Below are positions 25,658 through 35,823 of a DNA stretch of 64,000 bases, piece after piece. Every line of letters begins with the position of its first letter. Position 1 is the stretch's first letter. The position numbers were made by a program, and so were the translations under genes. Origin of the DNA: Bacteroidota bacterium (lineage in GTDB: Bacteria; Bacteroidota; Bacteroidia; Chitinophagales; Chitinophagaceae). The DNA lies in contig JAFAEM010000030.1 in NCBI GenBank assembly GCA_023424015.1, forward strand, positions 3,558 to 67,557, in the 5' to 3' direction. The notes under the pieces are model-generated. The model searched no databases. It saw nothing but the letters and a program-made list of their open reading frames with translations, and had not been told where the DNA came from.

Positions 25658-27964
25658 ATGAAATATTTGTCCGCGACCTGTCTCTTATTTTTTTCGCTTA
25701 TCGCGCATTCGCAACATGTCAACAAGGTTTTGGATCCGGTCGAATGGGTCAATCCCCTGATGGGCACAGATTCCAAGCCTTCACTTTCCAATGGCAACAC
25801 TTATCCTACAATCGCCTTGCCCTGGGGCATGAATTTCTGGACCCCACAAACCGGGAGGATGGGTGATGGATGGGCATATACCTATGCCGCTGATAAGATC
25901 AATGGCTTTAAGCAGACCCACCAGCCTTCGCCCTGGATGAATGATCATGGACAGTTTGCGATCATGCCCGTGACCGGTTCTTTGAAATTCAGGCAGGACG
26001 AACGGGCCAGTTGGTTTTCGCATAAAGCAGAAGTGGTAAAACCATATTATTATAGCGTATACCTGGCGGATTATGATGTAAAAGCTGAACTTACACCCAC
26101 CGAAAGAGCAGCGCAGTTCAGGTTTAGCTTTCCGGCAACCGACAGCGCGTTTATTGTGGTCGACGCGTTTGACAAGGGCTCATTTGTCAGAATCATTCCT
26201 GCTGAAAAGAAGATCATGGGTTACACTACGAAAAACAGCGGGGGCGTGGGTGAAAATTTTAAAAATTATTTCGTGCTGCAATTCGATAAACCTTTTACAG
26301 CAGCACATACCTGGCATAAGTGGGGACTGGCAAAGGATACTTTGCAATATGCTGACGATCATACCGGCGCAGTGGTTCAGTTTAAAACAGAACGGCACGA
26401 GATCATTCATGTAACAGTAGCGTCTTCATTTATCAGTCATGAGCAGGCAGAACTTAATTTAAGAACTGAGATCGGAAATAGAAGTTTTGAACAGATCATG
26501 CGTAATGCAAAATCACGCTGGAATAAAGAACTAGGTCGAATAGCGGTTGAGGGCGGCACAGTTGAACAGGTTCAGACATTTTACTCCTGCCTGTACAGGA
26601 CTTTATTTTTTCCTCAGAAAATGTATGAAACTGACGCTTCAGGAAAGGTACTGCATTATAGTCCCTATAACAGCAAGGTAATGCCAGGGTATTTATTTTC
26701 CGGAACGGGGTTCTGGGATACCTTCCGCGCATTGTACCCGTTTCTAAACCTGGTTTATCCCGGGATCAACAGGGAAATGCAGGAAGGACTTGTCAATGCA
26801 TATAACGAAGGAGGGTTTCTTCCTGAATGGTCTAGTCCCGGTTACAGGGATGTAATGATCGGGAATAATTCGGCTTCAGTGGTCGCCGACGCATATTTAA
26901 AAGGCCTTCGTGGATATGATATACATACGCTTTATGAAGCCCTCATCAAAGGCGCCAATACTGAAGGACCGTTAACTGCTGTTGCCAGGAAAGGAGCGAA
27001 TTGGTACAACAGACTTGGATATGTACCTTATGATGTTGGCATCAACGAGAATGCAGCTCGTACACTGGAGTATGCATATGATGATTTTGCCATTGCCAAA
27101 CTGGGTGAAGCATTAAAACGGCCCAAAGAAGAGATTGAAATGTACCTAAAGCGATCACAGAACTATCGAAACCTGTTTGACCTTGAGACCAGATTAATGA
27201 GGGGAAAGAAAAAGGACGGGGTTTTTCAATCACCATTTAATCCATTCAAGTGGGGCGATGCTTTTACCGAAGGTAATAGCTGGCATTATAGCTGGAGTGT
27301 GTTTCATGATATTGAAGGACTAAAACAACTGATGGGGGGTGATGCGGCTTTCGCGGCGATGCTCGATTCTGTATTTGTCATGCCGCCTGTGTTCGACGAA
27401 AGCTACTACGGCAGCGTTATTCACGAGATCCGCGAGATGCAGATCATGAATATGGGGCAATATGCGCATGGCAACCAGCCGATACAGCATATGATCTACC
27501 TGTACAATTATGCAGGGCAGCCCTGGAAAACGCAATACTGGGTCAGGCGTGCTATGAAAGAACTTTATAAACCTACACCTGATGGGTATTGTGGTGATGA
27601 AGATAATGGGCAAACTTCAGCCTGGTATGTCTTTTCGGCGATGGGTTTTTATCCCGTATGTCCCGCAACCGACCAATATGTGTTGGGAGCACCGCTTTTT
27701 AAAAAAATGACGATCACACTCGCAAGCGGTAAGAAACTTGTTATCAGTGCACCGGGAAATAGTGATAAAAATGTTTATGTTCAGTCATTGCAATGGAATA
27801 ATAAGCCTGTAACAAGAAACTGGGTCAGTCATGCTGAGCTGCAAAAAGGTGGTACATTAAGCTGGATTATGGGAAGCAAGCCAGAAAAACAAAGGGGAAC
27901 AAAAGCTACAGCGTTTCCGTATTCTTTCTCTAATGAATATCCGGGGTTATTACCCCGGCCTTAA
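25658..27964 (+). CDS. GH92 family glycoside hydrolase (alpha-mannosidase type)
   Basis: A 768-residue exported enzyme with signal peptide MKYLSATCLLFFSLIAHSQ. The N-terminal beta-sandwich starts DPVEWVNPLMGTDSKPSLSNG. The (alpha/alpha)6 domain includes SGTGFWDTFRALYPFLNL, EGNSWHYSWSVFHDIEGL and the family signature GDEDNGQTSAWYVFSAMGFYP. GH92 enzymes are calcium-dependent exo-acting alpha-mannosidases trimming mannans or N-glycans in the periplasm. The linkage cannot be read from sequence. It lies behind the LacI gene, opposite the SusCD operon. Confidence 0.96.
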   Translation: MKYLSATCLLFFSLIAHSQHVNKVLDPVEWVNPLMGTDSKPSLSNGNTYPTIALPWGMNFWTPQTGRMGDGWAYTYAADKINGFKQTHQPSPWMNDHGQFAIMPVTGSLKFRQDERASWFSHKAEVVKPYYYSVYLADYDVKAELTPTERAAQFRFSFPATDSAFIVVDAFDKGSFVRIIPAEKKIMGYTTKNSGGVGENFKNYFVLQFDKPFTAAHTWHKWGLAKDTLQYADDHTGAVVQFKTERHEIIHVTVASSFISHEQAELNLRTEIGNRSFEQIMRNAKSRWNKELGRIAVEGGTVEQVQTFYSCLYRTLFFPQKMYETDASGKVLHYSPYNSKVMPGYLFSGTGFWDTFRALYPFLNLVYPGINREMQEGLVNAYNEGGFLPEWSSPGYRDVMIGNNSASVVADAYLKGLRGYDIHTLYEALIKGANTEGPLTAVARKGANWYNRLGYVPYDVGINENAARTLEYAYDDFAIAKLGEALKRPKEEIEMYLKRSQNYRNLFDLETRLMRGKKKDGVFQSPFNPFKWGDAFTEGNSWHYSWSVFHDIEGLKQLMGGDAAFAAMLDSVFVMPPVFDESYYGSVIHEIREMQIMNMGQYAHGNQPIQHMIYLYNYAGQPWKTQYWVRRAMKELYKPTPDGYCGDEDNGQTSAWYVFSAMGFYPVCPATDQYVLGAPLFKKMTITLASGKKLVISAPGNSDKNVYVQSLQWNNKPVTRNWVSHAELQKGGTLSWIMGSKPEKQRGTKATAFPYSFSNEYPGLLPRP

Positions 27965-27999
27965 TTATATTGGGTTGAGTTTCGCCGCAATTTCTAATA

Positions 28000-28034
28000 A
28001 TAAACCGGTCACGGGTTCCCCGTGGCCGGTTTAT
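28000..28034. terminator. Strong bidirectional hairpin terminator
   Basis: A 16-bp stem (28000-28015 with 28019-28034, one G-T pair) closes on a 3-nt loop. It lies between the ends of the convergent GH92 and Pmp3-like genes and can serve both. Confidence 0.85.
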
Positions 28035-28061
28035 CGTCAGGAAAAACCTATCGATCAATTT

Positions 28062-28484
28062 TTATTCGTCACCCAGGATAACGATCAGTGCATAGATCAC
28101 ACCGGGTAGCCAAAATAAAAGTGTCAGGAGCAGGCTGATCCAGAATTTGGAATTAATTTCTCCCTGGTGGAGGTACACCGCAAGAGGTGGCAGCAGGATG
28201 GCCAGGATTACCAATAAAAGGGTATTGGTACTGGGCTCGGCACCGGATTTCTTTGCCGCTTTATACGCTTTTATCTCTTTTTTAGCCTCCTTAATACGGG
28301 ACTTCCTCTCTTTTTTTGAGAGGCTTTTGAATTCTTTAATGGCCGCTCTGGTAGTTGCCGGATCGGGCTCGCTGGGCAATGAAGCGGGGGAGGAAGAAGG
28401 TAAAACCAATGCCGCGTAAGAGAAACTGTGGAATGCCGGGGCCATTAATAAAAGGGCCACTGTGAAAAATAAAATTCTTTTCAT
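28062..28484 (-). CDS. Pmp3/YqaE (UPF0057) domain membrane protein
   Basis: A 140-residue protein with an N-terminal signal or anchor, a lysine-rich amphipathic linker (SKKERKSRIKEAKKEIKAYK) and a C-terminal Pmp3 domain. The domain reads LLVILAILLPPLAVYLHQG followed by SLLLTLLFWLPGVIYAL. Short Pmp3 proteins are stress-induced membrane proteolipids. The extended N-terminus is common in Bacteroidota. It is the last gene of the minus-strand group, 68 bp after the phosphoesterase gene. Confidence 0.88.
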   Translation of the reverse strand: MKRILFFTVALLLMAPAFHSFSYAALVLPSSSPASLPSEPDPATTRAAIKEFKSLSKKERKSRIKEAKKEIKAYKAAKKSGAEPSTNTLLLVILAILLPPLAVYLHQGEINSKFWISLLLTLLFWLPGVIYALIVILGDE

Positions 28485-28552
28485 TTTGCGTGGGTTTAGG
28501 GTTTATAATGATTGCGGATGCAAATGTCGCTATAAAAATATTATCAGCATTA

Positions 28553-30406
28553 TCACTGATACTCCAGGAGCGAAACCTTGCCATCCATGGTTGTGACGAG
28601 TAATTGGTTTTTCGATAAAGGCTGCAAGTTCGTAACAAGTCCATTCGATGTCTTATGCTTCCACAACACATTTCCATTATCACGCCTGAGGGCCACCGTC
28701 ACACCCGACTGGGTCGGTACAAAAACCACGTTATTATTTTCTACAATGGCCGTTGGGCTTATCTCATAACCCAGCGATACTTCGCTTTTCCAAACCGGCG
28801 ACATATCGTTAGCTGACGTGGACATGCCATAAACATTTCCTTCCATTGTTTTTACAAATATCAGGCCGCTATCTTTTGACATACCCATCGACTCCCTTAC
28901 ACGTATGGCGGGGTCATTTTTTCTCCATATCACCGAACCCGTATTGGCATCCAGGCAGGTCATGTAGCGATCGGGTGCTACGATGAATACCCGGTTGGCG
29001 GTTGCCATTGGGAAAACCGCTGCCGGTGACAAGTTCCGGCTTGCGCTGCCATTGTTCCATTTCCATACCAACTGGCCGGTATGAATATCCAGGCAGTAAA
29101 AATCTTTAAACCAACAACCAAAGTAAATCTTGTTATTATAAACCAGCGGCTTCGTTACCACGAACCCAGCCACCTGGTCGAAATCCCATCTAAGTGTTCC
29201 CGTGCGGATATCAATAGCCCTGAAATGACCATCCGACGCACCGATATAGGCAATGCCATTGTGGATCACAGGATTTCCCAGGACTGCCTTACCGGCTTTT
29301 ATTTTCCAGAGAAGCTTACCTTTTTTGGCGGAAAGGCCATAAATAAAATTATCTGAAGAAGCGGCTACTACAATATTATTGCTGACTGCGGGGATAGAAT
29401 AGATCTTTCCACCGGTCATGAATCTCCAAATAGCCATTCCATTTTTCTTTTTCAACGCCACCACTTCACCATTCGTGTTGGTAACAAACACCGATTTGCC
29501 ACTCGCTGTGGCACCCGATCCGATATCACTGTCGTCCTGGTAGGTCCATTTTGCTTTTACCTGGGGATAGGTTTTGTTGATCTCATAGCTGGGACGGAAG
29601 TAGGTTGTTTTAGAACTTTTAAAATCGATCTTATTGAGCGTTACCGTTGCCCAGGCGGGCTTTGTTTCCACACCTGGTGTTCTTTCCTGGTAGGTAACGG
29701 TATTATTTTTTATCGTTACAATGTTATAGCCCCCAACTTCATTCCTGGCGCGCAGGTTCGATCTGCCAACCACCGCAGGTATGTCTTCGAAGTTTGTTAC
29801 GCGATTTGTATGCAGGTGACCACAGATGGCAAGTTGAATATTTTTTTGCTTTAACCGGTCGATCGCTTCAAACCAGTTGTTCAAACCCGAGTCGAGCGGG
29901 TAGTGGTTGGCAAAAACGATTGGGGTGTTGTCGTCAGTAGCTTTAAGCACTGAATCAAGCCACACGATATTCTCTCTTGGAATCTGCCCGGGACTCATCC
30001 TCATATTCGGACCCGAGTGTGTTCCCAGGAATAAAAAGCCACCGGCATTAAAAGCAAAGGTTTCATTGCCAAAAACCTTTTTAAAGGTGTTGGCACCGCT
30101 TTCCGACCAGTTGCTGTCATGGTTACCCGGAATGATATGCCAGGGCTTGTTAAGACTGTCAAGGATCTGTTTCGCCAACTTAATCTCTTCATCAGAACCA
30201 AATTCAGTGATATCACCAGTGATGATGACAAACTGAATGGATGCATCTTCGTTGATATCCTTTACCGTTCTACGCAGATCATCCGCACCGGTGGAACCGC
30301 CGACATGCGTATCGGAAAGATGGACAAATTTTAGTTCTGACTGAGCAAGCGAAAAGGTTGCTGATAAAGCTAGTACAACCAACAGGGGGAGGATTTTTTT
30401 GATCAT
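28553..30406 (-). CDS. Metallophosphoesterase fused to a PQQ-like beta-propeller
   Basis: About 617 residues with a signal peptide (MIKKILPLLVVLALSATFSLAQ). The calcineurin-like domain (about 25-250) shows all five metal motifs: LSDTHVGG, ITGDITEFGS, PGNHDS, ANHYPL and GHLHTNR. The C-terminal half (about 280-617) contains repeated GxxxW blades such as GMAIWRFMTGG, GKLLWKIKAGK and GQLVWKWNNG, as in PQQ-binding-like propellers. It probably hydrolyses a phosphoester in the periplasm; the substrate is unknown. It follows SusD after a hairpin. The ATG at 30406 is chosen for its signal peptide. Confidence 0.92.
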   Translation of the reverse strand: MIKKILPLLVVLALSATFSLAQSELKFVHLSDTHVGGSTGADDLRRTVKDINEDASIQFVIITGDITEFGSDEEIKLAKQILDSLNKPWHIIPGNHDSNWSESGANTFKKVFGNETFAFNAGGFLFLGTHSGPNMRMSPGQIPRENIVWLDSVLKATDDNTPIVFANHYPLDSGLNNWFEAIDRLKQKNIQLAICGHLHTNRVTNFEDIPAVVGRSNLRARNEVGGYNIVTIKNNTVTYQERTPGVETKPAWATVTLNKIDFKSSKTTYFRPSYEINKTYPQVKAKWTYQDDSDIGSGATASGKSVFVTNTNGEVVALKKKNGMAIWRFMTGGKIYSIPAVSNNIVVAASSDNFIYGLSAKKGKLLWKIKAGKAVLGNPVIHNGIAYIGASDGHFRAIDIRTGTLRWDFDQVAGFVVTKPLVYNNKIYFGCWFKDFYCLDIHTGQLVWKWNNGSASRNLSPAAVFPMATANRVFIVAPDRYMTCLDANTGSVIWRKNDPAIRVRESMGMSKDSGLIFVKTMEGNVYGMSTSANDMSPVWKSEVSLGYEISPTAIVENNNVVFVPTQSGVTVALRRDNGNVLWKHKTSNGLVTNLQPLSKNQLLVTTMDGKVSLLEYQ

Positions 30407-30435
30407 AATAAGGATTGGTTTGTAATGTAACAAAA

Positions 30436-30460
30436 GAAGCCGTCTTTAGATGACGGCTTC
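30436..30460 (-). terminator. Hairpin between susD and the phosphoesterase
   Basis: GAAGCCGTC and GACGGCTTC form a 9-bp stem with a 7-nt loop. On the minus strand it is followed by TTTTG. It may end or attenuate SusCD transcription before the phosphoesterase gene. Confidence 0.7.
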
Positions 30461-30498
30461 CTTTAAATAACTATTGCTTTATTACCAATGAATAATCT

Positions 30499-32337
30499 CT
30501 ATTGCCAGCCCTGGGTTTGGGTTAATGTATAACCGCGTTCCTGGTACTGTGTAATTTGAGACTGCCCAATTGGCGACAGGTAATTCTTATCGGTGAAAGG
30601 ATTCCTGTTTTGTGCGTTTTCTACCATCCAGAAACCTTCCATGTCATTGCCGTTGGTGCCGTTCCAGGTTACAACAGTGCCATCAGCTTTCTTAACCCGG
30701 ATCTTACCGATATTGGCGGTAGTCAGGTAGCTGGGGATTTCCGTCAGCACATTCACCCAGGGACCCTGGAAGTAGTCGGGGTTGGTGCTGAAGTCCATAT
30801 AGTTTAATTTTTTCCACCTTTTAATATCAAGCAGGCGGGTATGTTCAAAAACGAACTCCATCCTTCTTTCGCGACGAATTTCCCAGATCAGTGCAGGTAC
30901 ATCTGCATCACGAAGCGGATCGTTGGGCAATGCTGCCAGGCTCAGTGGTTCTGTTTTCTCTACGCCTTTTGCAGCGGCAACGGCATCTACGGGGCGACTG
31001 CGGATCGCGTTGATCGATTTATCGATATCAGCCTGTGTTACAGCCGGCCCACCAAAACTTTCTGCCAAAACGGCTTTAGCTTCGATCCAGTTTAAAACAA
31101 CTTCCGCTAAACGGATCACCGGTGCATCGCTTGTATTGGTATTGCTACCCCAGGCCGGGGGATATGTCTTACCGATATAGGTAATGGCATCCCTTGACGC
31201 AAATTTATAGCCGTAAAGCAGTGTAGCCGATGAACCAAGCGGACGGTCAACGAAAGTAGCTTCGAAACGGGGATCCCTTGTTCTTACCAGGTCCGCAATA
31301 GCGAAGCTTTCGGCATCAGGTACAGTAGAGTTCTGATATACTTCTCCATCATTTGCAATAAATGATTTGATCAGTACCAGGTTGGCATCGACACCCACTA
31401 CTTCTGTTCCATTCTGATATGAACCGATCGCGTGTGTAATGCTTAACGCCGCATCATACACCCTGTAAAGGATCACTTCCGGGTGGCCGGCAAGGCTTTC
31501 AGAAGAGAAAATGGATTTGAAGTCGCGACTAAAGTTGTACTTGCCGCTGTTCATCACAACATCAGCGGCCTCAACAGCAAATTCCAGGTATTTTTTCGCA
31601 CGGCTTGCATCGATACCATGGTAGTGTTGGTATGTTCCTTCAAACAACATGAAGCGTGAAATGAATGCGGCAGCGATATACTTGTTCAGGTAAAGGGTGC
31701 CATCATTTTCGCGGATATTGGCCAATACGTATTTCAGGTCGTCGTACACATGATCCATCACCACTCCGCGATCATCACGATCTTTGAAAAGAAGATCAAG
31801 CTCAGTGTTCAAAACTTCTTTATCATACCAGGGTACATCGCCGAACACGCTTACCAGGCGGGTATATTCAAATGCCCTGAAAAACCTGGCTACGGCAGTC
31901 CAGTGGCGCGAGGCTTCGTCGGAGATTTTGCCACCCATCACGTTGGCGATACGATCCTGCATGATATTGGCTTTTCGTACCCAGGCAAAATTCCAGGTAG
32001 GTCCGGCATACGTTGCCATCCAGGCTGCTGCTTCTGCAACAGATCCCCTTGAAGCAGGAATGGAGGTTTCAAAACTTGACTGTACATTTTTGCTGGTTAG
32101 GTCATCGTTGAAAGTGTAACCTCTTACTGGTGTATAGTCTGCGGTAAACGATGTTGCAAAGCCATTGAAAAATTGCGGGTAGAACGAATTTGCAAATAAT
32201 CGCAAATCGTTTTCATTTCGCCAGAACCCCGGGCCATCGATGATCTCATCGAGAGGTGGCCGGTCAAGGACTTCCTTATTGCACGACACGAAAACCATGC
32301 TGGCGATTAAAAAGTTCAGAAATTTAATATATTTCAT
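30499..32337 (-). CDS. SusD/RagB family outer-membrane lipoprotein
   Basis: A 612-residue nutrient-binding lipoprotein. The signal ends at FVSCNKE with the lipid-modified Cys near residue 19. The N-terminal TPR-like helices include FWRNENDLRLFANSFYPQFF and WNFAWVRKANIMQDRI. The C-terminal SusD domain includes IRLAEVVLNWIEAKA and EIRRERRMEFVFEHTRLLDIKRW. SusD caps the SusC barrel and captures substrate at the cell surface. It starts 12 bp after susC. The ligand is not evident. Confidence 0.96.
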   Translation of the reverse strand: MKYIKFLNFLIASMVFVSCNKEVLDRPPLDEIIDGPGFWRNENDLRLFANSFYPQFFNGFATSFTADYTPVRGYTFNDDLTSKNVQSSFETSIPASRGSVAEAAAWMATYAGPTWNFAWVRKANIMQDRIANVMGGKISDEASRHWTAVARFFRAFEYTRLVSVFGDVPWYDKEVLNTELDLLFKDRDDRGVVMDHVYDDLKYVLANIRENDGTLYLNKYIAAAFISRFMLFEGTYQHYHGIDASRAKKYLEFAVEAADVVMNSGKYNFSRDFKSIFSSESLAGHPEVILYRVYDAALSITHAIGSYQNGTEVVGVDANLVLIKSFIANDGEVYQNSTVPDAESFAIADLVRTRDPRFEATFVDRPLGSSATLLYGYKFASRDAITYIGKTYPPAWGSNTNTSDAPVIRLAEVVLNWIEAKAVLAESFGGPAVTQADIDKSINAIRSRPVDAVAAAKGVEKTEPLSLAALPNDPLRDADVPALIWEIRRERRMEFVFEHTRLLDIKRWKKLNYMDFSTNPDYFQGPWVNVLTEIPSYLTTANIGKIRVKKADGTVVTWNGTNGNDMEGFWMVENAQNRNPFTDKNYLSPIGQSQITQYQERGYTLTQTQGWQ

Positions 32338-32349
32338 GTTTGTTGTTTT

Positions 32350-35300
32350 TTAGAAATTCACTTGTAAACCGAATGAGAAACTTTTGAATGCCGGAACACC
32401 AGTACCGGTACGACCGGTATTATAGTTGCTGGTATTCCACATGGAGTAGCCGCTGATATTTTCAGGATCAATCGGCAGATCTCTGAGGTTATCCCAGGTA
32501 ATGAAGTTTTCAAGACCGAGATAAACTCTGACAGAACTCATCCATGCTCTTTCTACAATCGATTTTGGCAGGGTATAGCCCAGCGTGATGTTTTTAAGTC
32601 TCAGGTAAGCCATGTTCAACAGATACCTGTCCTGCACCTGCATATTGTTGGTAGTGTTGCTACCGCCGTTGTTGTAAGCGGCAGGGTAGAAGGCACCGGT
32701 ATTTTCAGGTGTCCAGAAATTACCAGCGATAGCTTCGGGCATCGCACCATCAGAAGACTGGAAACCGGGAATAGCCAGGAAGCCTTGTCCCCATATCTCA
32801 CGTTTACCTACGCCCTGGAAGAATACGCTGAAATCAAAACCTTTGTAATCGGCACCCAGTCTGAAGCCATATTCATAGCGTGGAGTTGAATTTCCAATTA
32901 CTTCCAGGTCACCATGATCTGCCAGTGTGTTTGTACCATTATTGATCTCACCGTCACCATTCAGGTCTTTGAATTTAACATCACCAGGACCAAAGCGGAA
33001 GTTTGCTGAGTTTTGCAGAAACGCCTGGTAAACTGGTTTCTTGCCATCAGGACCTGTTTTCAGTTTGAATGCCTGTCTGCCTGCATACAACGCACTTTCA
33101 GCCGTTGTGAGTGTGATCAGGACGGGTTTGCCATCAGGTCCCAGTTCGAAATCATCCATCTGGTACAACCTGTCGGTTCTGTAACCCCAGATCTCACCGA
33201 TATCTTTTCCATTGTAGTTGCCGGTAACCTGTGTTCCGGATCCATAGTTTGTCAGGATAGTTTTTGCATCAGATACATTGGCCCTTGCATTAAGACGCAG
33301 ACCATTGTCAAATGTATGGTTGAAATCAACAGTAACTTCCCAACCCTTCGTTTTCAGATCGCCATAGTTACCCTGAGGTGCGCCAACACCAAGCGTAAGA
33401 GGAATACCTTCCTGTGGAACGATCATGTTTTTAGTCAGACGCTCGAAGAGGTCAAAAGAAACATTCACTTTATTATTCCACAAACCGATATCAACACCGA
33501 AGTTTTTACTTACGATATCCTGCCACTTAATGGCCGCGTCTATCGCTGCGGGTGAACCTACGAAATTCACTCTCGCGCCGTTCACCCAGGTGCTTTGACC
33601 GGTTCCCATCCGGGGAAGATACAGACCGCTGGATACAGACTGGTCACCTATAGATCCCCATGATGCCCTGAATTTAAGTGAGCTCAATACTGGTTTTACA
33701 AATTCCATGAAATTTTCTTCACTCGCTACCCAGCCAGCTGATACTGATGGATACCATCTCCACCACAGAAACTCGGGGAATTTGGATGATCCGTCGTAAC
33801 GCAGGTTACCTTCAAGCAGGTATTTGTTCTGGTACGCATAGTTAAGACGACCGAAATAACCCAGCTGCGATTCCCATGATTCACCACCACCAATGGTTGG
33901 TGTACCGATACCAAAGGGGAATTGCGGGTTGTTGATATCAAGCAGGTTTGTGATCTGCGAAGACTGCCATTCTGTAGTAGCCGTTACACGGTTGATACCC
34001 AGGATAGCTTTGAAAGCATGATCATCTTTCAGGGTATAGTTATAAGTGGTATATGCGTTAATGGTATGGCTCAGGAAATTCTCCGCGCTACGATAGTAGT
34101 GATCGGGGTTTCCACCTGGTGCTGTATAGGTGTCGTACGACAGGTCGAAAGCCGCCATAGCACCTGGATCTGTACTTGAAACTACCCTTCCTTCATTGTT
34201 AACATAAACAGGGTTGCCGCTTGCATCGAGACGTGCTTTAGGCGCTACCCATGAATTTCGTGCTGTATAACGGGTACCTGGTCTTTTCCAGATCTCTTCC
34301 TGGTTAGAAAGTGTATAATCAAAATCCACTTTCCAGTTCTTCATGATATTAACCGTAGTACCGAGTGTCACATTTAAGTAGTTGCGTAGAATGTTGGCGG
34401 TATTAGCTGCTGCCAGCTCACTTTCCGGGCTACGGATAGGATCTCCATTTTCATCGAGGCCAAGTGGATAAAGAGAACTCCAGCGATACAGGTATAACCA
34501 GGGATCTGCCGTGGTGGAGTTAGTTGCATAAGCATACTCTTTATTTCTGCGTGAATAAATTGCACCACCACGAATGGTCACATACTTGTTCAGGTCGCTG
34601 GTGATCTTCAATGATGCATTATGACGTGTGAACTGATCTTTCTTTGAAGGCTTCAGCATACCGCTCTGGTCCAAAAGGCCGAGGCCAATATTATAGGATG
34701 TTTTTCCCTGGGTAAGTCCGACGGAAAGATCATGTTGTTGTGTAGGCGCCCATTCTCTTACCATATAATCGTATGGGTCGTATGTGCGCACGCCCATTTT
34801 CTGGTTGCTGGGACCCTGCACATACCAGTCTCTGCCGAAAACAGTAGGGTCGTTAGGGCCGAGATGACCATATTTTTGTTTCCACTCTACTGCTTTTTCA
34901 TAGCTGGCGCGATCTACATAATAGAAGGCACCCGTGGGTGTAAATGTTCCAACCCTTTCAGATGCATAAACGGTGTATTTTAAACCGTTCACATCAGCCA
35001 TTTTCAGGTCTTTCCAGATGTTCTGGAAAGAAAAGTTGTTGGAATAGTTAACCTGTGCTTTACCTCCAGAGGTTGAACCTTTTTTGGTTGTGATCAGGAT
35101 AACACCAAAAGACGCTTTTGAACCGTAGATCGAAGCTGAGGCAGCGTCTTTCAAAACGGTGATGGAAGCAATATCATTGGGGTTAACAACCTGGATGCTG
35201 GGGATCTCTACGTTGTCGAGGAGGATCAGTGGAGAGCTTCCACCCAGCATTGATCCCATTTGGCCCCTGATCTTCATAATCGGGTCAGAACCTACTTCAC

Positions 35301-35778
35301 CGCTGGGTACGATCACACTGAGACCGGAAGCCGCGCCCTGCAGACCACGGCCTACATCAGCGATCGGGCGACCCGCCAGTGTTTTCTTTACATCAACGGT
35401 AGATACGGCACCCGTCAGGTTTGTTCTTCTCTGTGTGCCATATCCTACTACCACTACGTCACTCAGAGTCTCCTGTTGCTGCACAAGTGAAATACTAATA
35501 CTGTTGTCCGCACCGACAGTTACTTCCTGTGTGGCAAAACCAACTGATGAAAACTGGAGTACCTGCCCTACAGCTGCGGTGATCTGGAATTTACCGTCAG
35601 CGTCGGTTTGAGTTGCTGTAAGCGTATTCTTCACACTTACATTGACACCCATTAAAGGAGTCCTGGCGTCAGCTGATAGCACCGTTCCTGTTATGGTCTT
35701 TTCCTGCGCGTATAAGTCGGGCGGCAGAAAAAGGGTCATAAGCAGGATGGCTGCTATAAACCGGATAGATTTTCGCAT
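32350..35778 (-). CDS. SusC/RagA family TonB-linked outer-membrane transporter
   Basis: A 1142-residue protein with a signal peptide, an N-terminal carboxypeptidase-regulatory-like domain (about 27-105, TVLSADARTPLMGVNVSVKN), then a TonB plug with VVVGYGTQRRTNLTGAVSTV and DNVEIPSIQVVNPNDIASI. A 22-strand barrel ends in KSFSFGLQVNF. It imports oligomers across the outer membrane using TonB energy, paired with SusD. It lies 45 bp after the DeoR gene in the same orientation, so the three probably share a transcript. Confidence 0.96.
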   Translation of the reverse strand: MRKSIRFIAAILLMTLFLPPDLYAQEKTITGTVLSADARTPLMGVNVSVKNTLTATQTDADGKFQITAAVGQVLQFSSVGFATQEVTVGADNSISISLVQQQETLSDVVVVGYGTQRRTNLTGAVSTVDVKKTLAGRPIADVGRGLQGAASGLSVIVPSGEVGSDPIMKIRGQMGSMLGGSSPLILLDNVEIPSIQVVNPNDIASITVLKDAASASIYGSKASFGVILITTKKGSTSGGKAQVNYSNNFSFQNIWKDLKMADVNGLKYTVYASERVGTFTPTGAFYYVDRASYEKAVEWKQKYGHLGPNDPTVFGRDWYVQGPSNQKMGVRTYDPYDYMVREWAPTQQHDLSVGLTQGKTSYNIGLGLLDQSGMLKPSKKDQFTRHNASLKITSDLNKYVTIRGGAIYSRRNKEYAYATNSTTADPWLYLYRWSSLYPLGLDENGDPIRSPESELAAANTANILRNYLNVTLGTTVNIMKNWKVDFDYTLSNQEEIWKRPGTRYTARNSWVAPKARLDASGNPVYVNNEGRVVSSTDPGAMAAFDLSYDTYTAPGGNPDHYYRSAENFLSHTINAYTTYNYTLKDDHAFKAILGINRVTATTEWQSSQITNLLDINNPQFPFGIGTPTIGGGESWESQLGYFGRLNYAYQNKYLLEGNLRYDGSSKFPEFLWWRWYPSVSAGWVASEENFMEFVKPVLSSLKFRASWGSIGDQSVSSGLYLPRMGTGQSTWVNGARVNFVGSPAAIDAAIKWQDIVSKNFGVDIGLWNNKVNVSFDLFERLTKNMIVPQEGIPLTLGVGAPQGNYGDLKTKGWEVTVDFNHTFDNGLRLNARANVSDAKTILTNYGSGTQVTGNYNGKDIGEIWGYRTDRLYQMDDFELGPDGKPVLITLTTAESALYAGRQAFKLKTGPDGKKPVYQAFLQNSANFRFGPGDVKFKDLNGDGEINNGTNTLADHGDLEVIGNSTPRYEYGFRLGADYKGFDFSVFFQGVGKREIWGQGFLAIPGFQSSDGAMPEAIAGNFWTPENTGAFYPAAYNNGGSNTTNNMQVQDRYLLNMAYLRLKNITLGYTLPKSIVERAWMSSVRVYLGLENFITWDNLRDLPIDPENISGYSMWNTSNYNTGRTGTGVPAFKSFSFGLQVNF

Positions 35779-35823
35779 AGCTATTTTAGTTTAGTGTTTA
35801 AAAAATGGTTCTTATAAAAAAGT